From Kalmusia sp. IMI 367209 (lineage: Eukaryota; Ascomycota; Dothideomycetes; Pleosporales; Didymosphaeriaceae), in assembly GCA_027946365.1 (NCBI GenBank), contig JAPEUQ010000003.1, forward strand, positions 1 through 64,000: a DNA stretch of 64,000 nucleotides, written 5' to 3'. Position 1 is the stretch's first letter; the number at the start of each line of letters is the position of its first letter. Below, piece after piece: positions 47,458-58,948 of the stretch. A program made the position numbers and the translations under genes. The notes beneath the pieces are model-generated. The model was not told where the DNA came from and ran no database searches. It worked only from the letters and a program-made list of their open reading frames with translations.

Positions 47458-47616
47458 ATGGCTCAGCAACATCAAGAGCTTCTGGCTTATTTAACAGAGA
47501 CAACGGCAGATCTCAAAGGAATGGCTACGAACATGATTAGTATCTACTCTCACATTGTCCCGACGTTGGAGGGATGTCTGGATTTAATGATTCAGGCGAA
47601 CGATGCGTCTGCCTAG
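47458..47616 (+). CDS. Hypothetical 52-residue protein
   Basis: A short frame beginning MAQQHQELLAYLTETTADLK, predicted helical and mildly acidic, with no Cys and no signal peptide. It follows a CT-rich leader (47,280-47,400) typical of fungal promoters. The downstream in-frame region (VDKDSNKEYAS) after the TAG also reads like protein, so this may be the remnant of a longer gene. I do not recognise it, and it could be chance. Confidence 0.25.
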   Translation: MAQQHQELLAYLTETTADLKGMATNMISIYSHIVPTLEGCLDLMIQANDASA

Positions 47617-48411
47617 TTGAGATTATCAGTGGACAAGGACAGCAACAAGGAGTATGCCAGCTAAAACATTTGCTTAGCTAAGTCAAGGTCACTGAGCATA
47701 TCTTGTATACGTTATACACATGTCACTGGCATTCTTGTCTCAACGGATCTATAGCTCGAAGCGCACACACTGACAACACTGGCAGTATTATCGTCTTCGT
47801 GCTGGTTGCTGCCTTCAAAATACCAGTTCTCACACATGACGGCAAGCATTGGGCATGCCCAGGGCACACCTTTCAAGTCGGACCCGAATGCTCAGCCAAC
47901 AGTGCAACTCTCTAAAACAGCCCTATGCTACGGAGGATTGGTCATGGGCCACATCGGCGCATCGGTATCGAGAAATTTATACGAAGTCGATAGACGCCCA
48001 CTTCCAGCTACTGATATCAAGTGCGATAGGCTTCCTTGAGCAAAATGGTCCCTCTGAAGGTTGTGCTCGGCCCGGTTGATGAAGGCAATATACAATCGGA
48101 ATCTTTTATTGGGCATTGAAAGTAAATTAGGCACACTCATGGTCGTGCACAATACCTGCGTACCACTAGCTTCTCCTCCCGGAAACCGTCCTGGAAAAGC
48201 GGCGACGTGAAGCTGTGAATAGCGCCTTCCCTACACACATGTGCTTGCCTAGACCTTCAATGGCAGAGTAAACTATCGAATTGTGTCACCCGGACTTCAT
48301 TTCCGTAGCAGCACGAGCACTTTCGGAATCAATTCGGCACGCTTGGTTGCGGCGCAGCATTTCCTTTCTTGCCTTCACTCACAGCGCACCTCGCTCGCAC
48401 AACTTGCGAAA
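47617..48411. other. Intergenic, no recognisable gene
   Basis: Balanced base composition. Short overlapping frames on both strands, without family motifs or paired splice sites that I could support. Confidence 0.4.
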
Positions 48412-49211
48412 TCCCAATTGTTTTCAACACCACGACATATCAAGGCCGGTGATTGACTAGAATCGAAGGGAGAGAGCGTCCAAAAGCAAGTCAAGCATAT
48501 CAATGAAGCGTATCTGGGTGTGGGTATACATTTCAACCTCACAAGCATCGTTCGTCCTGATCCAGATCGCGACGTGGCTGTTGTAAAGAAGGGGGACGGT
48601 GGGTTCAAGATCGGCCGGAAGTATCGCATTATCGCCTTCTCGTTCACGCTACTTACAACTCTGCTAGTCCACTACTTTCCCGTGGGCGACTCCTTCTGCT
48701 TCCTACATCACGAATGACTGTACTCGCGTGGGATATGATTACCTTCCGCCAGATGGTGATGCGTCGAGCGACAGCTACAAGGTCCTCGTTCATGAGCTGG
48801 GACACTGTTTGGGCCAGGAACATACCTTTCAGCGGGACAAAAACGACTGCCACGATGTGAAAAGGGGAGACCTCGTTAAAGATACAACGACACATCTAAA
48901 CATAGCCGGAGTAGGGTGCAATGATGAGGTAGACACATGTCCTCAAGAGCCTGTAAGCCGATGCCCATTCCACCGCAAGCGCGATAGTATGAGGTCATAT
49001 ACTACTAGAGAAACGTGTGCTGACTTTGACTTGATTCTAGGGTAACTAGGGTAAGGATCCCATTACTAATTTCATGACTTATAGTCCGTATAGCTGCAGA
49101 GATTCCTTCGCCCAGGATCAGTCGGACAAGATGCATTGTTGGTTGGCAGCAAGGGTAAATGGTTCCGGTGAAGCACCGGCACTCAACTGCTGGGACGTGG
49201 GCGCCACTTGA
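48412..49211 (+). pseudogene. M43-type (cytophagalysin/pappalysin) metalloprotease, decayed
   Basis: Zinc endopeptidases of this family are secreted by many ascomycetes. The active-site helix VLVHELGHCLGQEHTF (HExxHxxGxxH, near 48,785-48,832) is intact. The following exon ends at 48,952 with a good donor, GTAAGC. An intron to 49,049 restores phase and gives GKDPITNFMTYSPYSCRD, with the Met-turn (NFMTYS) typical of M43. The frame closes with TGA at 49,209-49,211. Upstream, QVKHINEAYLGVGIHFNLTS and ATPSASYITNDCTRVGYDYL match the family, but an in-frame TGA sits at 48,454-48,456, a frame change falls between about 48,640 and 48,690 with a further in-frame TAG there, and no signal peptide or start is visible. 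I judge it a pseudogene with an intact catalytic half. Confidence 0.75.
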
Positions 49212-50650
49212 TATGTGGCCACAGGTATTGAGAGATCCTTGGTGAGAATGTGACTGGAGCCCTCATGGCTACTGATACGTTCCCTTACCTTGGGCTCTTC
49301 TTTTCACTTCAGTGCCATGTGATTGTGAGATCCTCTATGGAGCATGATACTGCATAATACTAGCGTCAAATCACGTAAAGGCATACCTAGGCAGGTATAT
49401 GTACTCAATACAGGTATTTAAAACCAGGAGATGTTCCTCCTGTTAGTATGATTGGTTGTGTGCGACGGTTGATACAATAAAGGCTGCACCTACATAATTA
49501 TATTCACATTACTCCCGCTTGTCCCTAATAACATTCAATCGATGTCGCATTTGCACCCTTTAGCACTCCTTAATGTGCCTGTGTGGTGATGGAAGGTATG
49601 CTGACGGTATACCGGCTGGAACAGTGAATGGTACATCTGTTCCAACAGGCGTGACACCATTGAACGTAGACTCTTGATTCAATGTCAGATTGAGATACTT
49701 ACGGGTTCTTGTATCTAAGCCAGATGCAGGGATTTAGGTCTCCATATGATATCAGATATGCCCTGGGAAGTAGATTTTGGATGCAGTTGACTTACCGATA
49801 TGTGCACGAGCCTACTGCTAAGGGTAATGTTGTGGAAGACAACTTTCGCATATTCAACATAAAACGCACGGACCCCCCTGACACTTAAAATTAGCTCGAC
49901 ACCTTGTATAGATTAATATCCTAGCTAATCTTTTTTTTGCTGGTGAATATGACACTACTTTGGAAAGCGTGTTAAGTTGATACATCACACGGCACGTCTT
50001 TAGTGGCGTTCTACGACGCCAATTTCGCTGCTACGAACGCCTTGCTGCAGTGATGATACTATGATGATTTCGATGGTTTCGAGAGTCGGGTCTGCCGACT
50101 CACCTCTCGTACTAATGCGCTGCAGGAATCCCGCTGCATCGTGAGGACGGTGTTGTCTTTGTGAAAAGTGAAGCCAGGTTTGACTCGCATATCCTGCTCC
50201 AGTATGTGAGCACACGTGTCTAACGAAAGTATATGTAGAGAGGGAAACCTCACGGCCTCGATTACGCTTGAGAGCTATGCGTCTCCATCTAAGACTACAC
50301 CTGTTCGCCAGGAGGCTGGTGGAGTGGGACACCACGGAATAGATACGACAGTATCTGTCAGACCGCTTGCGTAAAGTGTTCCGTGCAATAGGTGACATAA
50401 CACGCTAAAAGTGCGCAAGAATGAGTATCATAGGAGACCATAGAACCAATAGATGGTCGCAAGTGAAGGTATCTTGTCTTGAGGACAACGCGTAAAAGCT
50501 GAGTAGTGCTTGGCCTCTGGGTACGTATTTGGCCCGTTCCTATGTCCGATCCCTATCTTACAGAATGTATCCTTTAGAGCAACATGTCCGCTATCCATAG
50601 AACTCCACGTGCGCCACACGTGAAAACTAGTGTATCTACAAATGTTCTGA
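49212..50650. other. Intergenic, no recognisable gene
   Basis: No protein family, tRNA or repeat recognised. Frames here, including a 132-codon minus-strand frame at 50,000-50,398, have no family-like composition. Confidence 0.5.
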
Positions 50651-52535
50651 CTATAATATCGACACTATCCAGTCACACTTCGGCGGCACAAGCGGAATGT
50701 CTTCATTGGGATTGAAGACGCCTATCTGCGCCACACGTCGGTAGATCTCTTGAAGCTTCTGTCCTTGCTCACCCTCATAATTCTCTGGTCTACCCTCCTT
50801 GAAAGGATCTGTAGCACCGGCAGATGCGCCGTTGCCAGGAGCTGCGAGTTGGTGCCCTTGTTGAGCAACTGCAGGCTGTCCTTGTTGCCCGAACGGCGAA
50901 GGTGTTTGTTGTGCTGGCGGTTGACTGAACGGGTTGGCGGGTTGATTTTGAGTTGGGAAAGCTGAAGGAGTAGCGGCTGGAGCCTGCGCTACGGTAGCGA
51001 ATGGATTTGCTGTAGGCGCTGCAGGAGTCGTACTTTGTGTAGCACCAAAAGGCGAGGGATTTGCTAAGCCTGGCTGGCCAAATGCTGTAGTCTGCGGTGC
51101 GGTCGTGCCGCCGCCACCGAAGGGATTCGCCGGAGCGGGAACCGTCTGCGTCTGCGGTTTGCCAAAAGGGTTGGGTTTCTGTGCCTGGCCAAAGGGTGAT
51201 GCCTGGATAACTTGGGCCTGGCCTCCGCCAAATGGGTTCGCACTAGCCGCAGGTTGTGAAGTCTGACCGAAGGCAGTCTGTCCAAATCCTGGTTTACTGA
51301 AAGCAGTATTCTGTCCTAATGCATTTTTCTGTCCGAATGCCGATGTCTGCGCGGGCGCAGAAGCCTGTCCAAATGTAGATGTCGCTCCTGGCGCTGGGGG
51401 CTGGCCAAAGGTTGACGTTCCTGGCTTTGAAGGCTGGCCAAAAGCAGACTGCTGTCCTAAGGAACTTGTCTGGCCGAATGCAGAGCCACCTCCACCTCCC
51501 AGCATTGAGGGTTTACCAAAGGCGGAGCCTCCGCCTATGGCAGACGTCTGGCCGAATGCGCTCCCTGGCATGGAAGGTTTACCAAAACCTGCACTTGCAC
51601 CGAACGTGGAGGCCTGACCAAAAGCTGATGTTGTCTGACTAGGATTTGACGGTTGCGCAAACGGATTTGCAGGTTTCCCGAAAGCCGAGCTTTGTGTCTG
51701 GTTCCCGCCCCCAAATGGATTTGCTGGAGGATTTGAGAAGGGGTTGGACGAAGGTGCTCCACCCGTTGTACTTGGTGGGACCGTTTTGTCCTGCGTAGCA
51801 TCTGATCGATTGGGATGTACATCTGCACCATCCTCGACGTATTTGATTGCTCCATCCAAATCGTTCAAAATCATCTTAATCTGCTCTTCCGTTTTGGAGT
51901 ACAGTTGGCCTTCCTCTTGTTGCTAGTAATTATTAGCACGAGGTACCTGAAATTAGTCTATCTGTAGATCCATACCGCGGCTGCTACGTTTCCTGCTGCG
52001 CCCTGCGAGTAGTAACGAGCTCGGAGTTCTTCTGGGCTGATCTCAACGGGGCCCTCGATAAGTTGGCGAGGAGCTTCGCGGCCGGGCCCATAGCAAGAAA
52101 ATGGATAGATTGGACGCTGGTCGGTCAAGTCACTCTTGATGTCATCCTTTTGTAGATTAAAGCGGGCAGGGCCTGAACCACGATTCGCTGAACGAGATTA
52201 GCGATGGCAAAATTCGTACATGGTCTACTATACGAGGGAAGGCTGGTGAAAGAACAGGAAATGTCATACATCCAAATGATCCGCCTGACTGCTGCCCAGT
52301 TCGATAGCGGTCACCACCACCTCCACCACCACCGAAGGCGTTGAAGCGATTCGTATTTGCACCCCCAAAGCCGCCGCCGCCGCCGCCGCCGCGATTAGCA
52401 TCGCGCTGGCTACCTAGATGTTCGTTTCTACAGTTGTCTTTTACAAGTCAATGTACAGTTCACGAAATGGAAGGCAGGGTAAGATGCACCTCCGAATTTG
52501 CAAGTGCCGCGCTGGAAGAAGGTGCAAACTGCCAT
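50651..52535 (-). CDS. NUP42: CCCH zinc-finger FG nucleoporin (Nup42/NUPL2 type)
   Basis: A cytoplasmic-side nuclear-pore protein of the Nup42/Rip1 family, whose members help mRNA export with the Gle1-Dbp5 machinery. Four exons on the minus strand (52,535-52,490, 52,437-52,270, 52,187-51,976, 51,922-50,651) give 565 residues. The N-terminal CCCH finger is split by intron 1: C-TFFQRGT-C-KFGDN-C-RNE-H (residues 4-22, C-x7-C-x5-C-x3-H). A Gly-rich linker is encoded partly by a GGC repeat. A conserved block with DDIKSDLTDQRPIYPFSCYG and IEGPVEISPEELRARYY follows. About 250 residues of FG repeats of the SAFGQ and NPFG type come next. The C-terminal conserved helix (GEQGQKLQEIYRRVAQIGVF) and VPPKCDW close it. 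Introns are 52, 82 and 53 nt. The exon sum is a multiple of three. Confidence 0.88.
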
Positions 52536-53302
52536 ATCGGCGCCACCGTAGTCTAGAGGAGGAAAAGTAGTAGGAGAAGAAAGTACCAGGTTCGGACTAC
52601 CGAACAGTCTACATGTGGTCAGTTAATGTGTCTGAACCAGGGTCGTGTTCGCATTGAGCGAAGGAGGGAGGACGGTTGCTATGGACGTGACAACGGAAAG
52701 CTGAAGCGAAACGCGTTCGCGCTTTACCCGATTGAGCTACCACCATGGGACTCGACTGGCGCGAAGTCACGCTTGTGAATGCAGCTTCTCACGTCCTCGC
52801 TTTACCTTTGCTTGTTGAAGGTGCCGCTTTGGCCGTGGTTTCTGCGAGGATCGTGACCGCTGGGCGGCGCCCACTTGGACTGCCTCATGGCGAGGGCAGG
52901 GGGAAAAGTCGGACGCTGATTGGTGGATACGCGGGCGGGTGACAGTTCTCTGGAAGCGTTGTCACGACGTAAGGAAAAGCGCTGCTTACGGGGGATTGTT
53001 CGAGCCGCGGTTCGGGCGTGGGAGTCTGAAGCTCAGTCAGTCTGACGCTGCCAGACGAGGCAGCATCGTGACTGCTGGAACGGGAAGCTGTCGTCGAGCA
53101 GCTGCTGGGAAGGTGCGCTAGTCCAGTTTCGGGTAGCATGGAAGGAGCGACCTAAACACACACCCGAGGCTCCACGTAGTGGGAATATCGCGACTCATCT
53201 CGCGCCCACGACACGATGCGCCGGGTGCATGACAACCCCTCTGCTCTCCTACTGCGACCGATGTCCCACAGCCGCCTACTGCGACCTGGCATGACACTGT
53301 AG
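52536..53302. promoter_or_regulatory. Divergent intergenic region between NUP42 and the membrane-protein/GPI1 genes
   Basis: 767 bp of GC-rich sequence separating divergent genes, so it should contain both promoters. A 65-codon plus-strand frame at 52,745 lacks any family look. A tRNA A-box-like run occurs on the minus strand near 52,724-52,746 but has no T-arm. Confidence 0.4.
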
Positions 53303-53557
53303 ATGCACGCCTTCTCCATCGTCACGCTCGGAATCTTCGTAGCAGGCTACTCGACTGCGCGTTGGGACCTGGTCACTCGTCTGTACGAGCTCGCCATCTT
53401 TGCCTGGGACCACGGCGTTGTTCTGAGGGCTGCGCAGGGCTTCGCGATTCTGTCCGTCTTCTTCCTGCTGGTCATCCTACCCGTTGAGCGCATCGCCTCA
53501 CACGAGATCAATCTGGTGTGTTTGTCGGATCCGAACAAGGCCAGCTCCACGTGCTGA
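53303..53557 (+). CDS. Small predicted membrane protein (unknown function)
   Basis: 84 residues starting MHAFSIVTLGIFVAGYSTAR, with two hydrophobic stretches (about residues 3-16 and 45-62, ending LLVILPVERIASHEIN). It could be a tail-anchored or two-pass membrane protein. It ends 96 bp before the Gpi1 ATG on the same strand. Either it is an independent small gene or part of the leader of the GPI1 transcript. I do not recognise a family, though the composition is clearly protein-like. Confidence 0.45.
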   Translation: MHAFSIVTLGIFVAGYSTARWDLVTRLYELAIFAWDHGVVLRAAQGFAILSVFFLLVILPVERIASHEINLVCLSDPNKASSTC

Positions 53558-53645
53558 CGCGCAACAGCATCCTCGAGTTTCCGACGGCGCCATATCTGCG
53601 CGCGAGCAGCTTAAGCGGCGCGGATCCTTCTAGCGGAGAAGCACT

Positions 53646-53657
53646 ATGTTGACATGA
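53646..53657 (+). promoter_or_regulatory. Minimal uORF overlapping the GPI1 start (ATGA)
   Basis: ATG TTG ACA TGA: a three-codon upstream frame whose stop overlaps the GPI1 start in ATGA (53,654-53,657). Such an arrangement can lower or couple initiation. Here it is only a sequence observation. Confidence 0.5.
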
Positions 53658-55879
53658 TTACTCACAATGGGCTGATGCGCATTTTCTGGCCGTCCGATGC
53701 GCCTCCTGGGCCTTCCCCTGGCGTACTCGTAGGCTTCCGCAACTCGGAACTCGATGTCTTCGTCGTAGCTGTACTGAAAGAGGTGGCCTTGGCCAACGTG
53801 GAGAACGCGCTGCTGGTCAGAACCCTACTGCGTCACAAACCTCACGACATCCAAGAGCTCCTCAGGCGATGCCACCACTCGTCATTACGCGCTCTCGGTT
53901 GTGTTAACCCGCCCGAAACACCCGAACATTTTGATCCGCTCAAGCTCGTCGTTTATACCTGCTCACATTCCCGTTTCCCGCGTATGCATTGCCCAGAGGA
54001 TACGCATGTAGCCGTCCAGATCATCGTATACGATCGTCCGAACCCTACGCGCATGCAGTACCTTTCACTAAACCCAATATCACTTGCTCTGGGCGACAAG
54101 ACGGACGGTGGCAAATGGGATCCTGCTTTTGAGGGCATTGAGGAGGAGGAGGAACAGGAACGCACGAGGAAGGAGAAACTGGTAGAAAAAATCAGGTTGC
54201 ACACAGTCATCGCACACCCAACAACCCAGAAAGAGCTCTCGCTTGCAATGCTTGTTGACCAGGTCAATTGCTCATTCGAGCTGAACGCTGTGTTGCAGAG
54301 GAATATTGGTGTCATAGGCCGGCGAATGAAACGAGCATTGAGCGTCAGCGAACGGGTCGTAGAGTCTGCCAACACGCTGTGGGACAATATCTACATTGCC
54401 ATCGCTTACTTATGGCGGCTATGGATATACCCAATTATCGCACAGGTATTCATTTTAGGCTTGATCGCTCAGCGGTTCACTAGTGAAATGATTTTGCGAC
54501 TACTGGAATCGCGCTTGGGCTCACCTGAAGCGCCTGCTCTGAAGGATCTATCAGCGACGGCTCAGCAGATCGATATTCGTCTTCAACAACTCTGCTACTG
54601 GCCGATTCAATACATGACCTTGCGTCAGCGCAAGAGTAATTGGGAAAGCATTACCAACAGCCACCCGGAATACATCAGATTCTACAACAGCCTTTGGTTG
54701 GTTGCTAACGATGTCATTATTGGCATCGCGCTAGGTTCCTTTATCATCGAAAACTCCCGTTTTGTTGCCGCTCAATTTGATATGATCTTCAACGTGTGGT
54801 CGATCACAGGCTTGCGTCGTATGATTATCTGGCTCATGGAATGGCCTGGTGGTTTGAAACTCAATACTGAGTTGGCACAATTCTTAGGCGACCTGTTTTT
54901 GTGGGTGATAGACTACTGGGCTGGTATATACTTTATACGACATTGAAAGACGCTTAAGCTAACCTGAATAGGGTGCGTTAGTATCCTGCGCCCACATCTC
55001 CCAAGGCTGGTTCAGCTGATAGGGCTTTCAGCTTTTGCGGGTGCTACTATGCCCATTTCATTGATCTCGGACCTAGCGTCACTGCTCACGTTGCACATAT
55101 ACTCCTTCTACATTGCATCAGCACGCATATTTCATTGGCAGCTGACCATCATCATATCATTATTTCACCTGTTCCGAGGCAAGAAGCGGAACGTGTTGCG
55201 CAATCGAATCGATTCATGTGATTACGACTTAGATCAATTATTATTGGGGACTATTCTGTTCACGCTACTCTTCTTCCTGTTGCCGACCGTCCTTGTCTTC
55301 TACTTGACGTTCACAACTGCAAGAGTGGCCGTCATTAGTTTAAAAGCGGCCTTGGAGATGGGTCTAGCCTGTCTCAATCACTTTCCGTTGTTTGCACTCA
55401 TGCTCAGGATCAAAGACCCAAGGCGATTACCTGGTATATCCCTTCTTTTCACCCTCAACTGAACTTGTACTAACTTGTATATAGGAGGCATTTGCTTTGA
55501 GCTTCAAGATTTGAGCAGCGTGTCGGTGCAGCTCCGAGAGTCCACCTTTTCGGCGCCCACGTCTTGCATCCAATTCAAGGTGAGTCATACCATTGCATAC
55601 ATATTTAAAAAAACTCATCGTATTTAGTCGATGCCCCTCTCGTTTCGCGCAATGTTCCATTCGTACTTCGAGTTGGGAGACCGTATTCGCAAGCATTACT
55701 TCTCGCCAAGCGTGTTCCTTTGCCTTGCCTCGGGACAATTCGTTCCTTCGATTCACAGACGCAATCTTTACAGTCTGCAATATAGTATGCTACCGGCCAA
55801 TAGAGTGGGGATATCAGAGCTTTGGGCCCGGCTCACCGAGAAGGGGCCCTCGTCAGATAGCAGTCTACACGTTGCGTAG
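53654..55879 (+). CDS. GPI1: Gpi1, subunit of GPI-GlcNAc transferase
   Basis: A subunit of the ER-membrane complex that transfers GlcNAc from UDP-GlcNAc to phosphatidylinositol, the first step of GPI-anchor synthesis (PIG-Q in animals). Exons 53,654-54,923, 54,972-55,433, 55,485-55,579 and 55,628-55,879 give 692 residues. Introns are 48, 51 and 48 nt, all GT..AG and phase-consistent. The N-terminus has LMRIFWPSD and VLVGFRNSELDVFVVAVLK. The Gpi1 domain begins about residue 195 with SFELNAVLQRNIGVIG and SVSERVVESANTLWD. It includes DIRLQQLCYWPIQYMTLR, NSLWLVANDVIIGIALGSF, LHIYSFYIASARIFHWQL and FHLFRGKKRNVLRNRIDSCD, with several membrane segments, and ends with FVPSIHRRNLYSLQYSMLP. It is divergent from NUP42. 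Confidence 0.95.
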
Positions 55880-57088
55880 CCAGCCCGACGGGGCTCATCG
55901 AATGGTGGTGCAAAGCGGAAGTGAGTAGAAACAACAACGTCAACTCTGCTATAGCACTTAATGGAAATTTTGGAGCCCGTGGCGAACTAAACCACCTTGG
56001 GATACATAACACGGTCTACAAGCCTTTGAACTAGGGTATGCCTTGAAAGCCCACCTCGTTACAGTCGATGATAGCGGCTTCTTGCATGATGACTCGCTTT
56101 ATCTTTGCATAGAGGCTCGCTACGTTGGCGCGCTGGCAAGCAATGGCGAGAATGGGGTTAAATGAAAAAAGAAGGGGAGTGAGGCTGTAAATCTACGCAA
56201 AGGGTACAAGTAGCGTCTAGAAAGGATAGCACATAGAAGGGGCAAATATGTAGCAACATGGCCCCATGGTGTCGGAAATATGATCAATGATTCAGCGTAT
56301 GCATGGGTGAGCTTGATGTCAGTACAAGTGCGAACATCGCTTTCGGTTCCAAGATACAAGGAGAACCTTTTCTAGCGCTCAGTCTGTTAACTCTTATAGC
56401 CTATACGTTCATGAGGTGATTCTTCATTTCCCTTACTGCGCCGATTTCCGGATGTCTCATACTCAAAACAACTCGAGGTAGTGCTCGTATGCCTCCCTTG
56501 GCAATAGTCGAGCCGACTGATTGGGGCCTGCCAAGCGCGTTTCGCGCACCCAATAGCATGCACAAAGCCCGGAGAAACTCGATCGCAGATCCGGGTAAAG
56601 GCTCTCTTCGGGCCTCACCCCATGGAGTGATCCTTTGAAAGACCTCCATTTGTCTAACTGGGCGGGACTCGGGAATACGGGACCACCCAAGAAGGATAAG
56701 CGCATACAAGCTTTGATGGCGTTGGAAAGCTTTGATGTGGCTGCAATAAGCATTCCACTAATGGCTGAGGCTCCTTTCTCCCGCGATCCTCCGGGATATA
56801 GAGTGACCAGGGTACGGTACAACGGCCCGCCAAGCGCGTCATTGGATCGAAATGCCGCATCACTAATGCTCAATATCACAATGCCTGTCATCCACTTTGA
56901 ACGAAGTGGGTGTGTATGGCGCGGCATATCACGCGAATGAGGGCCCCGTGGCCGGGGTGGAGGCATACTTTATACACTGCACACCATCGAGAAGCGGGGA
57001 GGGATATAAGGTATAGCAGGTGCCTCGCACTGCGTTGTTGGATCGAAATACCTTCGCTTTTTTGTTGTTGCCAGAGAAGGACGCCAAT
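55880..57088. other. Intergenic, no supported gene
   Basis: Overlapping frames of about 100-167 codons exist on both strands at 56,400-57,000, but neither has family motifs or splice support. The right half should hold the promoter of the transporter gene. Confidence 0.45.
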
Positions 57089-58948
57089 ATGGGTATCATC
57101 AATCAGGTCAAGCATGGCAAGGCCAAAGGGCAGACGGCGGATCCCGTTCTCACCCGTCTCGTTGCGGAGGACACCGTATCGTGGGTTCGGAAGCCGCATT
57201 TGAGGAACTTGTATCTACTGCTTGTGCCGGCTGCCATTGGAATTGAAATCACGTCCGGATTCGATTCGCAGCTGATCAATGCACTTCAGATTGTCCCCTC
57301 CTGGATTACTTGTAAGAACGACCTTTGGGTGCACTCGCAAAATGCAGTCTAATACGTGCAGACTTCAACAATCCTCAGGGTTCACTCAAGGGAATCATTG
57401 CAGCGGCATACTCGCTCGGTGCTATTCTTTCGCTGCCTTTCATTCCTATGGTGGATAATTGGGTCGGACGTCGAGGCTCTATCATGGTCGGCTCAATCAT
57501 CATGATCATTGGAGCTCTCATCCAAGGATTCTCGCAAAATGGTATGTCCAATCCACACTCTATAATGACTAAATCAGCTCCATGGCTAATATTTCTCGAT
57601 CTGAAAGTAACCATGTACATCTTCGCCCGACTTATCCTTGGTTTCGGTATCCCAGCTTGCATCGTCGCCGGTTCCTCCCTCATCGGTGAGCTTGGTTACC
57701 CAAAAGAGCGCCCCGTCCTCACCTCCCTCTTCAACGTCTCCTACTTCGTTGGCCAAGTCATAGCAGCTGGCATCGTCTTCGGAACCAACAGTATCGCCAA
57801 CGACTGGGCATGGCGTGTCCCCTCCTTGCTGCAGCTTGCGCCTTCGCTACTCCAATGCGCCTTTGTGCTCTTCCTTCCCGAGAGCCCGCGTTGGCTCATT
57901 AGCCACGATCGTATTGAGGAGGCTGAGGCTATCCTTGTCAAGTACCATGCTGAGGGAAATGCGGATAGTGAGTTTGTCAAGGGCGAAATTGCACAAATTA
58001 GGGCTACGATTGAGTTGGAGAGCGAGGCAGCGAAGAGGGGGTGGATGGACCTGCTCAATACTAGCGGCATGCGACGTCGTACATTGATTACTGCGAATTT
58101 GGGTCTGTTCACGCAGTGGTCTGGCAACACACTTATTTCGTAAGAAAATTTCCCTTCGTTCTCGATTCATCTACAAGAATGACTTACATAGAAGACAGCT
58201 ACTTCTTTGGTGACCTGATGAAGATGATTGGCATCAAAGACCCCATCACCAAGCAAAAGCTCAACGTTGGCTACGCCTCCTGGTCCCTCGTCACGGGCGG
58301 AATCGTCGCTCTCGTAGTAACCCGCTTCAAGCGCCGCACACTGTACATGCTATGCACGCTATCGCTCCTCGTCGTGTACACCGGTTGGACAATCGCCTTC
58401 AAGTATGCCGATACGGCTGAAAAAGCGCACAGGCATAACGGCGCAGCCAGCGCCGCTAGCGCGTTTTTCATCTTCGCGTACCAGCCTTGCTACAACATTG
58501 GCTTCAATGCGTTAACGTATAGTGAGTTCTCCATCTCAATCAAGAGCTGCATAGCTAACGCGATCGGCAGCCTACATGGTCGAAGTATGGCCTTACATGG
58601 AGCGCTCCCGCGGCATTGCCGTATTTCAGCTCTTCGGGCGCCTCGCGGGCTTCTTCACCACATTTGTCAATCCTATCGGCCTGGAAAACATCGCATGGAA
58701 ATGGCTTATCGTGTACGTTGCGTGGCTCACGTACGAAGTCGTTTTCGTGTGGTTCTTGTTCCCTGAAACAGCGAATCGCACACTAGAGGAACTTGCGTTC
58801 TGTAAGTGGACCCATTCATAGATACTGGGATGAGTTTGCTAATGTCCCCGTAGTGTTTGAGGGCGAGGAGAAGAATATTAGAGCGGTCGAGGCGGTGGAG
58901 AAGGTTGTTGTCACGCATGAAGATGTTATTAATGAAAAGAAGGTTTGA
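57089..58948 (+). CDS. MFS sugar transporter (lactose permease/hexose type)
   Basis: A plasma-membrane proton-sugar symporter of the Major Facilitator sugar-porter family. Six exons (57,089-57,311, 57,362-57,541, 57,608-58,139, 58,199-58,521, 58,571-58,801, 58,854-58,948) give 527 residues. The introns are 49-66 nt. Family signatures: GFDSQLINALQIVPSW after membrane segment 1; VDNWVGRRGSIMVGSIIMII (loop 2-3 GRR motif); YIFARLILGFGIP; LPESPRWLISHDR (segment 6 exit); and FPETANRTLEEL, a variant of PETKG. Twelve membrane segments are expected. Exon 5 encodes YMVEVWPYMERSRGIAVFQLFG, typical of the fungal lactose-permease-like branch. The substrate is not determinable by eye. No clustered partner gene is evident. 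Confidence 0.92.

Noticed and set aside
50000..50398. 132-codon minus-strand frame
   Set aside because: Arg/Ser-rich composition without family motifs, overlaps another frame, and has no promoter or intron support.
52724..52748. Minus-strand TGGTAGCTCAATCGGGTAAAG resembling a tRNA A-box and D-arm
   Set aside because: No anticodon stem and no GGTTCGA-type T-arm follow within tRNA distance, and the acceptor stem does not pair.
56463..56966. 167-codon minus-strand and 101-codon plus-strand overlapping frames
   Set aside because: Neither strand shows a recognisable motif or better coding composition than the other. Left as intergenic.
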